A stretch of DNA of 64,000 nucleotides from Siphonodentalium dalli (GCA_032622095.1 CP136061.1:46447797-46511796); one strand, 5' to 3'; shown: positions 43,990 to 55,075, counted from the stretch's first letter. The notes: generated by a model not told the origin, from the letters alone. Made by a program: numbers and translations.

Positions 43990-44165
43990 ATTATACCCCC
44001 CGCATTTAAGATGTGGGTGGGGGGGGGGGGGGGGGGGGGGTGGTATACTGGAATCAGCTTGTCTGTCCGTCGTCCGTCTGTCTGTTGTCTGTATACACAA
44101 ATTTGTCCGGAGTTTTTCTCAGTCATTTTTTTATCATTTTCCATGAAACTTGGCACAGACAATTG
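43990..44165 (+). mobile_element. ATACCCCC-family 5' end fragment
   Basis: TTATACCCCCCGCATTTAAG and a long G run then TGGTATACTGGAATC form the 5' hairpin. GTCTGTCCGTCGTCCGTCTG follows. Only about half a unit remains. Confidence 0.75.
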
Positions 44166-44465
44166 AAGCGGGAGACTCGCATACATATTGAGAATACATT
44201 GGCACAGGGTTTTTGCAAAATTTCAGGACACTCCAGTCATGGAAGGGTTAAGTACCTATACATGTGCGCCTGCTTTACACTATAGTAGTATTGTAGTGAG
44301 AAAGGGGGGTGATATAATTTCTCCCAAGTTACCATCGCTTAGACAACTAACAAATTTTTCCCATTTATCCGAGCAATGGCATCGATGCCACCACAGATGG
44401 ATCGGCAGAGGATTCCCCGTTTCAATTAATACCACAAATGCCACTCAATTCCATTTCAACCAACC
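44165..44465 (+). repeat. Repeat also present inverted at 48700-49200
   Basis: GGGAGACTCGCATACATATTG and AATACATTGGCAC match 49120-49160. TTATCCGAGCAATGGCATCG and TTTCAATTAATACC match the inverse of 48740-48800. Both copies keep the same internal order. Confidence 0.65.
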
Positions 44466-44747
44466 GACATATCACCATTAACATTTTTGATAGCAACGAA
44501 ATCTTTTGATAATTCTGATATATTTCTTCATAATGCCGCTTTCACTTTGTATTCTCGTCTACATAATATTAATCACGATCGAAGTGCATGCTTATACAAG
44601 CCAATCAGCGACCTCATCTTCACAATCAGGTCGGGTCATGTTGAAAATGTAGATGAGGTCACAAAGTGAATTCGGAAAAAATGAAAATTATTTCAAAATT
44701 GTCCACAGATTTCGTCGCTATCAAAAATGTTACTGACGATATGTTGA
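44465..44747. repeat. Foldback element
   Basis: Terminal arms ACATTTTTGATAGCAACGAA and the inverse TTCGTCGCTATCAAAAATGT enclose a second pair CCGCTTTCACTTTGT / ACAAAGTGAATTCGG. It disrupts the repeat that continues without it at 48700. Confidence 0.75.
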
Positions 44748-44827
44748 TTTATATGCGCAGTTAAATAATCAGCCGATATGTCTGCATATAGCGTTTAATG
44801 CGATTGGAAAGTGCTTTATCCATTTTT

Positions 44828-45530
44828 ATGTTTACCCATACCATAGTATGGTAAACATAATGTCGACGTCCGGATTGACCACTTGTCGTGCGTCCGTCCG
44901 TCTGTCTGTCTGTCTGTCTGTCCGTGGACACTTTACGCATGGTGCGATAACTCAAATATTTTATATCCGATCGGAACCAAATTTTGTATATGAGTTTCTC
45001 AGACCGAAATACAGATCGAGTTCGAATATGGGTTTGATCCGAGTTTTGTTTTACGGAGTTATGGCCCTTTTTCGACTTCAAATTCACGCATGCTGTCATA
45101 ACTCAAACAATTTTTATCTGATCGAAACCAAATTTGGTATGCGAGTTTCAGAGCCCAAAATACAGATCGAGTTCGAATATGGGTTTGATCCGAGTTTTTT
45201 TTACAGAGTTATGGCCCTCTTTCGACTTAGACTTCATGGATGCTACGATAACTAAAGAAAATATTATCTCATGAGAACCAAATTTGGTATGTGAGTTTCT
45301 CTATCTAAAATACAATTCGAGTTCGAATATGGGTTTGATCAGATTATTTTTAATGGAGTTATGGCCCTTTGATATAGAATTCATCCATGCTTCGATAGCT
45401 CAACCAGTTATCGTCTGATAGGAACCAAATTTGGTATGTGAGTTTCTCAACTCAAAATACAGATCAATTTTGAATATGGGTTAGATCCTGTTTTTTATAC
45501 CAGAGTTATGGCCCTTTTTATCTAAGGATT
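44828..45530 (+). mobile_element. Tandem-unit element, ATGTTTACCCATACC family
   Basis: The 5' hairpin ATGTTTACCCATACC / AGTATGGTAAACAT (44828-44858) is followed by a CGTCCGTCCGTCTGTCTG microsatellite (44888-44926). Four units of 147-152 bp share TCGGAACCAAATTTTG, AAATACAGATCGAGTTCGAA and GAGTTATGGCCCTTTTT. The matching 3' end is not here but at 48431-48584. Confidence 0.8.
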
Positions 45531-46043
45531 GAACAGATTCGATATTTTTATGCTTATCATGTAGAACCATAGCAGCTAACCCCTGTGATATCAGTTAGCA
45601 CTGAGAGAGAGAATAGATTAACTTGTATTATTGGAAATTAGAGTTATTTTTAGCCGTCATATTGTCAGGGCACTTGGAAGGTGTAATTGGACAGAGAACC
45701 ATCTGTTGTTTATTGTATTTCCATACAGCTCTCTGGTTTAGGATATCAATGCAGTGTTCCAGTGACATACCTGTACCTAATTTTATTGAGTTAAAATTGT
45801 TAACCCTTGTCATCAATTTTATGCTTTTGTATATTTTTCATGTAATCATTCTCCTATTATATCCCTTTCACTTGTATGGATTTTTGTGGTTAAAATGAAC
45901 CCTTAATTCTCAACATTCCGTATACTTAGCAGAAATACCTTTCATCTGATATATCTCATTTTATTGAGATGTATGTAAATTTTGTATGTGAATTTCTCAG
46001 CCCAAAATACAGATAGATTTCGAATTTGGGTTTGATCCATTTT
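45531..46043. other. Intergenic DNA with a partial tandem unit
   Basis: 45960-46038 is a unit fragment of the ATGTTTACCCATACC family into which the next copy inserted. 45531-45950 shows nothing recognisable. Confidence 0.5.
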
Positions 46044-46410
46044 TATGTTTACCCATACCATAGTATGGTAAACATAGTGTCGTTGCCCGGATTGACCACT
46101 CGTCGTTCGTCCGTCTGTCTGTCTGTCTGTCCGTCGACACTTTACGAGTAATGCGAAAACTCCAACATTTTCTATCCAATCGAAACCAAATTTTGTATAT
46201 GGGTTTCTCAGCCCAAAATACAGATCGAGTTCGAATTTGGGTTTGATCCGAGTTTTTGTTACAGAGTTATGGCCCTTTTTCAACTTAGAATTCACGCATT
46301 CTGCCATAACTCAAACATTTTTTATCTGATTGGAACCAAAATACAGATCGAGTCCGAATATGGGTTTGATCCGATTAATTTTAAAGGAGTTATGACCCTT
46401 TTTCGAGAAA
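46044..46410 (+). mobile_element. Second ATGTTTACCCATACC-family element, truncated
   Basis: Same 5' hairpin (46044-46074) and CGTCCGTCTGTCTGTC microsatellite (46107-46135), then about 1.7 units before an A-rich tract. No 3' end. Confidence 0.8.
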
Positions 46411-46495
46411 AAAAAATAATAAAAAAAATTCAATTTTTTTAGATTTAGCTCCTTGCTAAATTTAGCATATACAAATATTAAATTTTGTTTGAACT

Positions 46496-46871
46496 TTAAA
46501 GACATATTATGTACTTGTTCAGGTGCGTGAAACTGATAAGTTAGTATTCAGGTGGTATGCCAACTGGAGGAATGCATCATTCTACTAACATAACCGAAAA
46601 TCTCAAGCAAATCGACCATACCACTCCATAGAACACATTGCCTGAACTACGCTAAATTGTAAATATTTACTACTCCAATCGGGACGCTTCTATCGGCGAT
46701 AAACTAATGATAAAGATTTCGCCATCGGCAGTCACTGCATTTAAATAATAAATAAGAATGTCGGTGTGTGTTGTCAATTTAGATACAATATTTGTAAAAA
46801 TAACTACTTTGAACAAGATTATTCTCCATTTTTATTTGATCACCCTACCGGAGTGTTTCACATCACTTTAA
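46496..46871. mobile_element. TTAA-bounded element, intact copy (376 bp)
   Basis: TTAAAGACATATTATGTACT at the left and GAGTGTTTCACATCACTTTAA at the right. Related copies at 32133 and 34492. TTAA at both ends suggests piggyBac-like mobilisation, though the terminal inverted repeat beyond TTAAAG is weak. Confidence 0.65.
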
Positions 46872-48420
46872 TAACAATAAAAAAAATTTAAATAATAAAA
46901 AAAAAATTGACACTTTCATTTATTTTAGTTTTATACGATTAATTAGGTGTGATATCCTGTTTTGAAAATATGAAGATTTTATTGCAATAGTTTCATGTAA
47001 TATAATGATATCAATAAATTACCATGTGATCATCCAACATCCAGAGTATATGAGAGGATTTTTATAGATGTTGTCATTCCAAGTGAAATCTGTTATGAAA
47101 TGAGTGATGACATATGACACAGAGCTCTGGTGGGTCAAGCAAGATAAACAACACTGGTGGCTGGCTGTTTGTTTATTCTAACTGTCAAATTGATTAATGG
47201 CAGCACAAGACTGGTGTTTTTCCTATTCTTGAAATTTCATTACAGGGTGAGATAAGGGCCACCCTCACCTATATAAGTGTCTTCTAAATTCCATTAATTT
47301 GCTTCAAAAATAATTAACCCTTTCCAAGGTTTCCATAGACACATGCTATAATGTACATGGACTCTTCCTCGTATCTCTTAATATCTATTGGGTATCTTTG
47401 CACACTATTCACTTCTATCAATTTTGGTATTGACTGATTAATTGATTTTTGAAAAATATATTAACCCTTCAGACACCTGCTTTCAATTTGAAATTAAAAC
47501 AACAGCTGATAGCCAATATGATTTATCTATGCAATGGGAAACGTGCAGATAAATATACATGACTATTGTAAGTGATGACTTGTTTTGAAAATCAATATGG
47601 TATTATTTCCAGGAACCTTATTTTCCCATTTGTTCACATTTTCATGGTTGATTGAATTTTAGGGGCCACATAGCACTTAGAAGATTAACATTGAAGGTTG
47701 TGGCTTTTAGTGCCCAAGCTACTTGTAAAACATTGTAATGTGTGAAACCATTCAAATGAGGGCTAACTTACTTTCTTTTATATGAACGATTTAGTGGTCA
47801 TAGGGGCCAGCATCCCCATCATATTATGTCTTTATAACATTATATAGATAATACTTTTGAATTGTATAAACTACATATATTTTTGAAAACCATACACCCC
47901 TGTTATGAAACACCTAATCTTATTCAATACACAGGTCAGATCTGATCTTATATCTGTCCATGTTTGATAAACAAATAACTGGGGAGAATGGGGGAAGTGG
48001 GGGGGGGGGGGGTAATTAAAGTACCATTTAAATACGAGATGGAATCTCCTACATATATGTTGTTCTAAGCAGTCTGGCTTGTCAACAATTATAATTTCTC
48101 TTTAGAAGTGAATAATAAATTTTGAATATCTGGCATGTCAAAAGTGGCAAAGATAGGGATTTATCACTTTTGCTTCCAATGAGTTAACTTAAACTCCTAA
48201 ACATGTCCTCCGAAATCACTAAACCATTGGATCTCACAGTGAGAGGTCCTTGTGTGAATAGGGACAGAGTTATGAGATTTAAAACTACTCCTCCCCAACC
48301 CAAATACTTTAACCCTTTCTTAAGACAAATTATTTGAGCTTTTGATTTCAAGTTGGGTACTGATATATGGATTAATTCCTGTGATCATATCTTTGACAAA
48401 TGATCAGTTATGGCTAGTCG
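46872..48420. other. No recognised feature
   Basis: AT-rich DNA with a G run near 48000; no gene or element ends seen. Confidence 0.45.
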
Positions 48421-48430
48421 CTATCGCCAA

Positions 48431-48584
48431 GGTATGGGTTAAACATCTGCCGATCGTGATCGGCCTCTCGTTTTATATTTTAAACAGTTATGGCTTATGG
48501 ATTTTCGTGTCAGAACTGAAAATAGCTGATCACTATCGCCAAGGTATGGGTTAAACATCTGCCGATCGTGATCGGCCTCTCGTT
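48431..48584 (+). mobile_element. Doubled 3' end of the ATGTTTACCCATACC family
   Basis: Two copies 112 bp apart each read CTATCGCCAAGGTATGGGTT, AAACATCT, then the perfect hairpin GCCGATCGTGATCGGC (48449-48464 and 48561-48576) and CTCTCGTTTT. GGTATGGGTTAAACAT is the inverse of the 5' motif at 44828 apart from one extra base. This resembles 3' termini of rolling-circle transposons. Confidence 0.75.
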
Positions 48585-48699
48585 TTTATTAGAGAAGGCT
48601 TGAGGTGGTGGATTTCGAGACATCTTGTTTGAAATACTTAACCCTGGATTTATGATGCCCTTGGGAGACGATATTCGGTGTTCACAAATAAATTAAATG

Positions 48700-49200
48700 A
48701 TATGGATAGAAATGGAATTGAGGGGAGTTTGGGGTATTAATTGAAAGAGGTGTCCTTCGCCGATGACATTGCTCGGATAAATAGTTCAAATTTGTTAATT
48801 TTCCGAGTGATGGTTAATCGGGGGAAATTTTATTGTTCTGATTTGTTCCCCTTCTCTCTACTATACTACCATAAAGTAAAGCAGCCGTGTATATAGGGAT
48901 GGTGCATATGGGGTGGGGGCAGCGGAGCACATTACAAGCCCTTGTGGATTTAGCAGTTAAATATGCGCTATCTCTTCCCGGCAACACTTCCAAAAACAAC
49001 AACAAAATTTCTGTCAAACTCTTTTTGAAGACATAGGGAGCATATATAAGAATGCACTGGCTTACAAGCTCAATGTAAATATTGTTAGGCCAATGTATTC
49101 TCTTATATATGTGAGGCTCCCTATGGGGGACTCGCATATATAAGATAATGCATTGGCACATAGTTTTCGCAAAATTTGTGATGAAAGCATTAAAAGATAA
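48700..49200 (-). repeat. Inverted copy of the 44165-44465 repeat plus TTAA-MITE-like core
   Basis: 48740-48890 is the reverse complement of 44280-44420. 49030-49195 carries ATTCTCTTATATATGTGAGG and CTCGCATATATAAGATAATG, as in the TTAA-flanked MITE at 2769-3022, and ends GATGAAAGCATTAA. Confidence 0.65.
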
Positions 49201-49244
49201 ATTTAAATCAGAACTGTTGTGTTGTCCCAAAAATAGCCTTATTT

Positions 49245-50310
49245 TCTGTCCCAGGCAGGGGGGGTCGGAAAAAAATTCCAGACACGTATGCTACTTTTTT
49301 GCCGATGACCACTTTTTGGACCCACCAACCCCCAACCCCAAATTTTTTTCCATTTCGTAGAGTTTTTTCCAGCCATGTTTTGACACCCACCCCCTTGTGG
49401 AACGCAAAATACAAACATACAGAGAAAACCAGGACAAAACCTCCTACATTGAGATTCAGTGAATCTAGTAATGAACAGCAGGACTGGTCTCTAGCAGTAG
49501 TCTTGACTGCAGTGGATTTCTCACAAAATACTGAGCTTCCAAAGTTTACAATAAAATTTTGACAAAATATGACACAGGATAGAGTTATTCCTCTTGATTC
49601 CAATTGATTCAGATTGGTCAGGATTGGTTAGGAATTTTATAACGTTCACAGTTTATCAGCTTTATCTTGTATGAATTCAGGAATCTTGTATGAGTTCAGA
49701 AAAGGCATTATTTCTATTGGACTGCTCAAGTGTAGCATGTGAGAGTAAAGCATATAATAAAAAACAAACCTACACTTTTAGTAGAAACCTGTATTAACGC
49801 ATTCATGACTACATGAGATTGTGAATTATTACCATTTTCTATCTCTTTTGTCACATATGAGATAATTGTGTTATCCACTCACAATTCTAGGTATGTTACA
49901 TGTTTTTTTCTTTATACATCAGTGTATACATCAGTGTTTAATGTCCATGTTTGACCAGATTTGGCATTAAATTTATTTCTTTAAAGTTATCCTTATTTGA
50001 TGTTAATTACATAGAATACTGCATGGGCGATTCAGCTGCATTAAGAATACTTTCCCTTGTCCTAAAGAGGCACAAACCAACATCCAATGGCCCTAGCGTG
50101 TTTAGTGTTGCCGCAGTTCCTTATTATTGATTTCTTAGTGTTACAAACCAGTACAAACTAGTAAAAATCCAATAAAAGGTGTGAAGGAAAAAAAAAAATT
50201 TTGTCACGGAAAAAATTGCTTTGGGCTTATTTTGACACCCACCACCCCCAGCATACGTGTCGGAAAAAAAAAATTCTCCCCCCCCCCCCCCCCCCCTGTC
50301 TCAGGAATTT
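49245..50310. mobile_element. Possible TIR element with G/C-homopolymer ends
   Basis: The left end (CAGGCAGGGGGGGTCGG, AAAAATTCC, GACACGTATGC) and inverted right end (GAGACAGGGGGG, GAATTTTTTTTTTCC, GACACGTATGC) match over about 45 bp with indels. Both continue into a TTTTGACACCCACC-type motif. No coding capacity and no clear target duplication. Confidence 0.5.
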
Positions 50311-50717
50311 TTTTTATATATTAATTAGTTCTAGTAATGGAACATTTGTTGACTAATCTCTCTGACTCAAAATTATTATATTATTTATCTGATTAAATAC
50401 AGAAAGGTCGGGGAGGAGATACACTATATTTTAAAGTGATCAACCCAACAGTGGGTAAATGTGCAAAAAAATATATACAAGTCTGTACAAATATCTTTGC
50501 TCTTTGTTCTTATATTCATAATACATTATTGATAGTTCGCAAATAAAAAAAAATTGTGTTTTGTAACCAAAGTTATGTTTCAACATGCGAATTACATTAT
50601 TGGAGAACTATCAATAATGAATATAAGAATTTTTTTTATGTATTTCTCCATGTTTTTCTTAGTGGTGATGTTTTTACAGACTTTTATTTTTTGTTTGCAC
50701 AATTTACTCACTGCGAG
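50311..50717. repeat. Intergenic DNA with a 50-bp inverted repeat
   Basis: TTCTTATATTCATAATACATTATTGATAGTTC (50508-50539) faces its inverse GAACTATCAATAATGAATATAAGAA (50605-50629), giving a stem of about 25 bp around a loop of 70 bp. The loop itself contains AAAACACAATTT-like complementarity. Identity unknown. Confidence 0.65.
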
Positions 50718-51006
50718 TGACTTGAAGTCCCCCAGTTGAAGTTATTGATGTTCACTCATTAGTCACCTTGATTATGCATTTTGTCTTCTACAAAGTAGGG
50801 GATATAGAAACTGATAGAAGGGAAAAAGTCACTAAAACAATGTTAATTTGAGACTATAGATACTTCCCAGAAGATGCGGCCTAAGCAGAATGAGGTCCCC
50901 AGAGGGTGAATTTGGTAATGCTAGTCCGCTGTGTGGGGTAGCATCACTAAATCCACCTTCTGGGGACCTCATTCTGAAAATGTCAGACACACTATATTCA
51001 GGCTTG
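50718..51006. mobile_element. Double-hairpin MITE, copy 7, left arm missing
   Basis: It starts inside the spacer (CCCCCAGTTGAAGTTATTGA), then the right hairpin at 50887-50978 and the right end CACTATATTCAGGCTTG. Confidence 0.8.
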
Positions 51007-51718
51007 ATTAGGAAATCTTTTTATATCAATGAGAGAAATAATTCAGTGTCGATCTTCTCAAAACATACTATTATCATAATGTTTTTATGAATATAATTCT
51101 CTTTCTGTGTATTGCCATGGATCCTCTTTATATGTTTACGCTTTATGTGGATTGTCACGGATCTGCTTTCCACAGAAGCACTCTTTTCTGACTTGGGTTC
51201 TTTGGTTTTGATTTGAAAGTATCACATATCCCCTGGGTTTACCTGAAATTTCAAGTAATAATCAAATCAGACCAAAACAAAAACAGGGTTCATAAACAAA
51301 ATTTCATGTAGAAAATCATATTAAAGGCCCATAAATTTCGATTCCCCAGATTACATTATATACAACATATTCTATAGTATATACCATTATATACATGTAC
51401 AACATATTCTATAGTATATACAATTTGAAAGAGAAAGCTCCAAAACATTGTATTGTCGACTTATCCGGTCGAATAAACGGTGAACATTGTTGTTGTTGAG
51501 GGTACCGACATGTGTTCTGTGCTTAAATTTGATCTGGACTGTACTGCTAGTCTATTTGTCTCAATGAAAGGGGTATAACTCTATATCTTAGTTTTGAATA
51601 TTGGTGCAGTGAGTAATATAAAGGGGGGGGGGGAGTCTTAGGCTGAATCTGAGAATCTCTATCACTTGATGGACACCCCTAGGCCACAGTCGTATCCTGG
51701 TGGAATATATATATATTT
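51007..51718. other. No recognised gene; short duplications
   Basis: ACAACATATTCTATAGTATA occurs twice (51362-51381, 51400-51419). A run of G lies near 51623. Otherwise nothing seen. Confidence 0.5.
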
Positions 51719-52310
51719 ATACCCCCACTTTCGAAGAAAATGGGGGGTATACTGGATCGACTGCGTCTGTCCGTCCGTCCGTCTGTCACGCTTTCTCCGC
51801 CCGTGTGTCTGTCCCGTGTGTCTGTCCGTCCGTCCGTCCGTCCGACTTCATAACTCGAACAACTATGAACCGATTTCAATAATTTTTTGTATGCAATCTC
51901 ATTAGGACTGCCTCTCTGCATGATGCTAATTGCGGTTCGGTCCGACTTATTTTTTAAAGTTACGCCTCATTTTCGACTTATTTTGACTTAGAAAATTCTG
52001 TCCGACTTAATAACTTTAACAAATATGAACCGATTTCAATAATGTTTGGTATACATGCTTCTCACAACACCCTCTCTACATGATGCGGCTAGGGATTGGC
52101 TCAGACTGTTTTTCGTAATATTACACTTCATTTTCGACTTATTTTGACTTAATATGACCAATTTGAATATTTTTTTCTGTACAAGCTTCTTGTGATTAGT
52201 CCGAATTTTTCTTTAAAGTTAAAAATCTTTTTTGTTGGGTTTACGGATAATGCGGGTTGAATTTGCCACAGTGGGGGTATGCTAGCACTCGAGTGCACAC
52301 CTCTTGTTGT
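51719..52310 (+). mobile_element. Tandem-unit element, ATACCCCCACT family, complete
   Basis: The 5' hairpin is ATACCCCCACT / ATGGGGGGTAT (51719-51750). A GTCCGTCCGTCCGTCTGTC microsatellite (51766-51845) leads into about three units of 120-150 bp (ATGAACCGATTTCAATAAT). The 3' subterminal AGTGGGGGTAT (52270-52280) is the exact inverse of the 5' motif. A terminal hairpin GCACTCGAGTGC (52285-52296) and CCTCTTGTTG follow. No protein. Confidence 0.85.
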
Positions 52311-52747
52311 TTTTATTTCAACAATTATAATCAATAACACTGACTCTATATAGAAATAAGTAATAACTGGGGACTCAAGTATTAAGTGGGTCTTTAATTA
52401 TTTTAAATTGCTTTGTGAAGTAGATTCTATTATCATGTCAGTCCTATGAAATTCCCTGATACAATAGGCGATAACGAATCAGAGATAGAAACATCTGTAT
52501 CATTACTATACAGTTGATATAAGGTGCGCGTGACGTCCTTGACTATTTAAAATCAATGGATGAACTGACGTCTTATACAGTAGTGTGCAGAATCAAAACA
52601 AATTCCACCTTAGATATGACGGAATATTTTGACAATTTTTTATCAAATTTAGTTTTAAGTAATGCTATCACACAGACTGGGAGTGTGATATCGACATTTT
52701 CATGATTTTGTGAAATGGTTGATTGTCGGAAGTTTGAGTTAGGATTT
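52311..52747. other. No recognised feature
   Basis: No gene, repeat boundary or RNA recognised between the two tandem-unit elements. Confidence 0.45.
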
Positions 52748-53407
52748 TTAGCTCAACTTTGCAACGTAACATTTGAGCTATTGCCATGGGTTGGCAACTT
52801 GGCATCTGTCGTCCGCCCGTCAACAATTTCCTTCATCACGCAGTACAGGCCGCATCCCTCATCCGATCTTCACCAAACATCATATGTAGCTTCAGAGTGA
52901 CCTATATATGGGAGTTATCGAATTTTTCCTGATGTCGATGAAAAACATGGCCACCAGCAGCCATCTTGGATTTCAAATTTGAATCCATCGGCACGCCCTG
53001 CAGTCCGTACTTATGGCCGTATTTTTTTTATTTTTTTTTATTTTGCAGGCACGATTGTGATCACCCGTAGATTGGATTTTACTCTTTGCATGATTAAATC
53101 TTTTGGCACACCCTACAGGCACATCTATCATCCGATCATCACCAAATTTCATATCTTCGGGGCTCTAGATGGGCCAGAGCCTCCTATTTTGACCGAGATT
53201 CGTTGAAAAACATGGCGGCTAGCGGCAATCTTGGAATTTACTAGTCTGTGTATGACTAAATCCTTTGGCGCACCCTACAGGTCATATCCCTCATCCGATC
53301 ATGATCAAACTTTATATAGATCTTCAGCGTGACTTCTTTATCATTCTTTTCATGGCTCAGCAAAAAATTAACTCCTCTCCAAGTTGAGCTACAGTGTCAT
53401 TGACACT
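52748..53407 (+). mobile_element. Tandem-unit element, TAGCTCAAC family, complete
   Basis: The 5' end TTAGCTCAACTTTG with the inverse-like CATTTGAGCTA forms a hairpin, followed by GTCGTCCGCCCGTC. About four units contain CAGCCATCTTGGATTTC and CCGATCATCACCAAA. The 3' end has CAAGTTGAGCTA (53380-53391) then AGTGTCATTGACACT (53393-53407). Confidence 0.85.
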
Positions 53408-53835
53408 TCCAATGGGGTTGTTTTCGGACAATCATATTCGACAGTTAGTGCGGAAGAATAATGTTTAAGGAAGGGGTAAAACTTTCAACTGGGTTGGTAT
53501 TTTGAAAAAAAAGAAGATGTTTTTGAAGCCCTGTTCATAGACTTGGTGTGATTTCCTCGAAAAATCCAGCTGTGACCGTTCTCAAAATAATATAAAAAAA
53601 TAAGATAACAAAATGTACCCAGGTGCAATGTAGGCTTACATTGTCGTTTTGTTACACGGGTATGCTGATACTTACACAATACACATTGTCTCCCACGTTG
53701 GATAAATCTCGTAGTAGGTTTTATTTGAATGTTGTCGTTTAGTTCAATAAATTTGAATCAATTCTAACGATCGCTGCGTTTAATGGCACCACTGTCTAGA
53801 TCATGTCATGAATCTCTACTCTGTCTACCTAAGCG
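53408..53835. other. No recognised feature
   Basis: Nothing supported. Confidence 0.4.
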
Positions 53836-54010
53836 GTGCCTCTGTGGCTCAGTTGGTAAGGTGCTCTACTCCAGGTCGACTCGCTCTCCAGTGCTGACGA
53901 TATGGGTTCAATTCCCTGTGGAGTCATCGCTGACTTTATATGCCATGTATCGCTATCTGGGAGAGTTGCCAGTTACTCGCCGATGATCGGTGATTCCGCC
54001 ATGCATAAAT
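53836..54010 (+). mobile_element. tRNA-derived SINE
   Basis: GCCTCTGTGGCTCAGTTGGT contains a consensus RNA polymerase III A box (TGGCTCAGTTGG). GGGTTCAATTCC, about 55 bp later, is a consensus B box. The anticodon region does not fold well, and the body continues past the tRNA-like part (GAGAGTTGCCAGTTACTCGC) with an AT-rich end. This is the pattern of a tRNA-headed SINE rather than a tRNA gene. Confidence 0.75.
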
Positions 54011-54450
54011 CAATAAGATTCATGCAAGCAGAGAGAAATCAGTGTTGAAGATGGGGTGGTCAGAGTAGCTTAAGCTGAAATTTTGTTTTGGACCAGTGAC
54101 CTATATAATCTCATCACAATTTCCATTGATAAACAGGTATATCATAAAAATGACCAAAATTCAAAACAAATCACTGGCGGTTTTCTATGAAATTAAAATA
54201 TTTATGAAAAATTAATTTCCCTCTCATAACCGTCATGCATAATTATATTGCATATATAAGTTACAATTATGAAAATAATTTAGGATTTTTCATGCTACAC
54301 AAGTGTGGAAAGTGCTGCCCATTTGATGGGTGATTATTCAATTTTATGTGACGCACATTAATGCACTCAATCTAAAAACAATCTTTGCTGAGAGAACGTC
54401 AATTTTGAAATAGGAGTTTTAGCTAAAACGCGGATCAAATTATATCATAC
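54011..54450. other. Intron/flank downstream of the phytochelatin synthase exon
   Basis: The minus strand just past 54451 opens with GTATGATATAAT, a usable splice donor. I could not find the next coding exon here or further on. Confidence 0.4.
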
Positions 54451-55075
54451 CCGTAACAGAATCGAGCGGTTTCATCGCTTCGAATAACAATTCGACCTTG
54501 ATCCAGTGTGGTGGGTATTTGAATCTGGCCGTGTCTAATATCAGGACCATGTCCTCTGTCTGATGATATCCTCCGATGGGTGAGAAATGGCCGCACCCGG
54601 CTTGATCCAGAGTTACTCGCGAGTAGGACACCACCATGAAATATTCATTTTGTTGAACAACCTCTTTAATTTTCTCGCGAAAAATACTTAAATTTACGTC
54701 GTCCGGTCGCCTAGCAACAGCATGAATACCGTTTTGTCCCGCGATACAAGCGAATTCGTCCAGTGTTATCCCGTTACTGGTAACATACTGATGTGTAACG
54801 CACATTTCTAGTGTGTATTCTGAGTTCCATCTCCATGGAAGTTTCCATACTTTTCCAGGATCCACATATAATGCGTTCATTACCATCACTAACGACGTTA
54901 AACCACAAAATGACGGTTCCGCCTGGGTCAGGAATTGAGCAGACAACTCGAAATATGAATCCATGTAACCGGCAGATATGGCATTCCGAAATATATATTT
55001 GCCTTCTCGAGACAGCAGAGAAATGCAACATTCTGGCAAAACTTTTCGGTAAAAAATAATGGGAATATCGTCCAT
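54451..55075 (-). CDS. PCS: Phytochelatin synthase, catalytic exon (partial gene)
   Basis: Phytochelatin synthase is a cytosolic papain-like enzyme that transfers gamma-Glu-Cys from one glutathione to another, making metal-chelating peptides when Cd, Zn or similar ions bind. The exon encodes nearly the whole catalytic domain: FYRKVLP, SREGKYIF, FLTQAEPSFCGLTSLVM (nucleophile Cys), VDPGKVWKLPWRW, GHFSPIGGYH (His), ILDTARFKYPPHW (Asp). Cys-to-His spacing (106) and His-to-Asp spacing (18) equal those of the plant enzyme. The open frame begins upstream at 55123, but starting at the ATG at 55075 puts the catalytic Cys at residue 57, close to the plant position 56; a CACCTGTCAG acceptor lies just before. 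It ends in DSVTG at donor GTATGA (phase 1), before the expected RGF/RGY segment. Later exons, with the variable Cys-rich C-terminus, were not found, so the gene may be incomplete in this window or broken. Confidence 0.92.

Noticed and set aside
44848-45255. 135-codon plus-strand ORF
   Set aside because: It covers the CGTCCGTC microsatellite and 150-bp tandem units; the peptide repeats with the units.
48449-48464. GC hairpin plus T run resembling a bacterial intrinsic terminator
   Set aside because: It is in a eukaryotic genome, occurs twice and matches the 5' end of a repeat family; better explained as a transposon 3' end.
53836-53910. Functional tRNA gene
   Set aside because: A and B boxes are good but the anticodon arm and acceptor stem do not form; the sequence continues as a SINE body.
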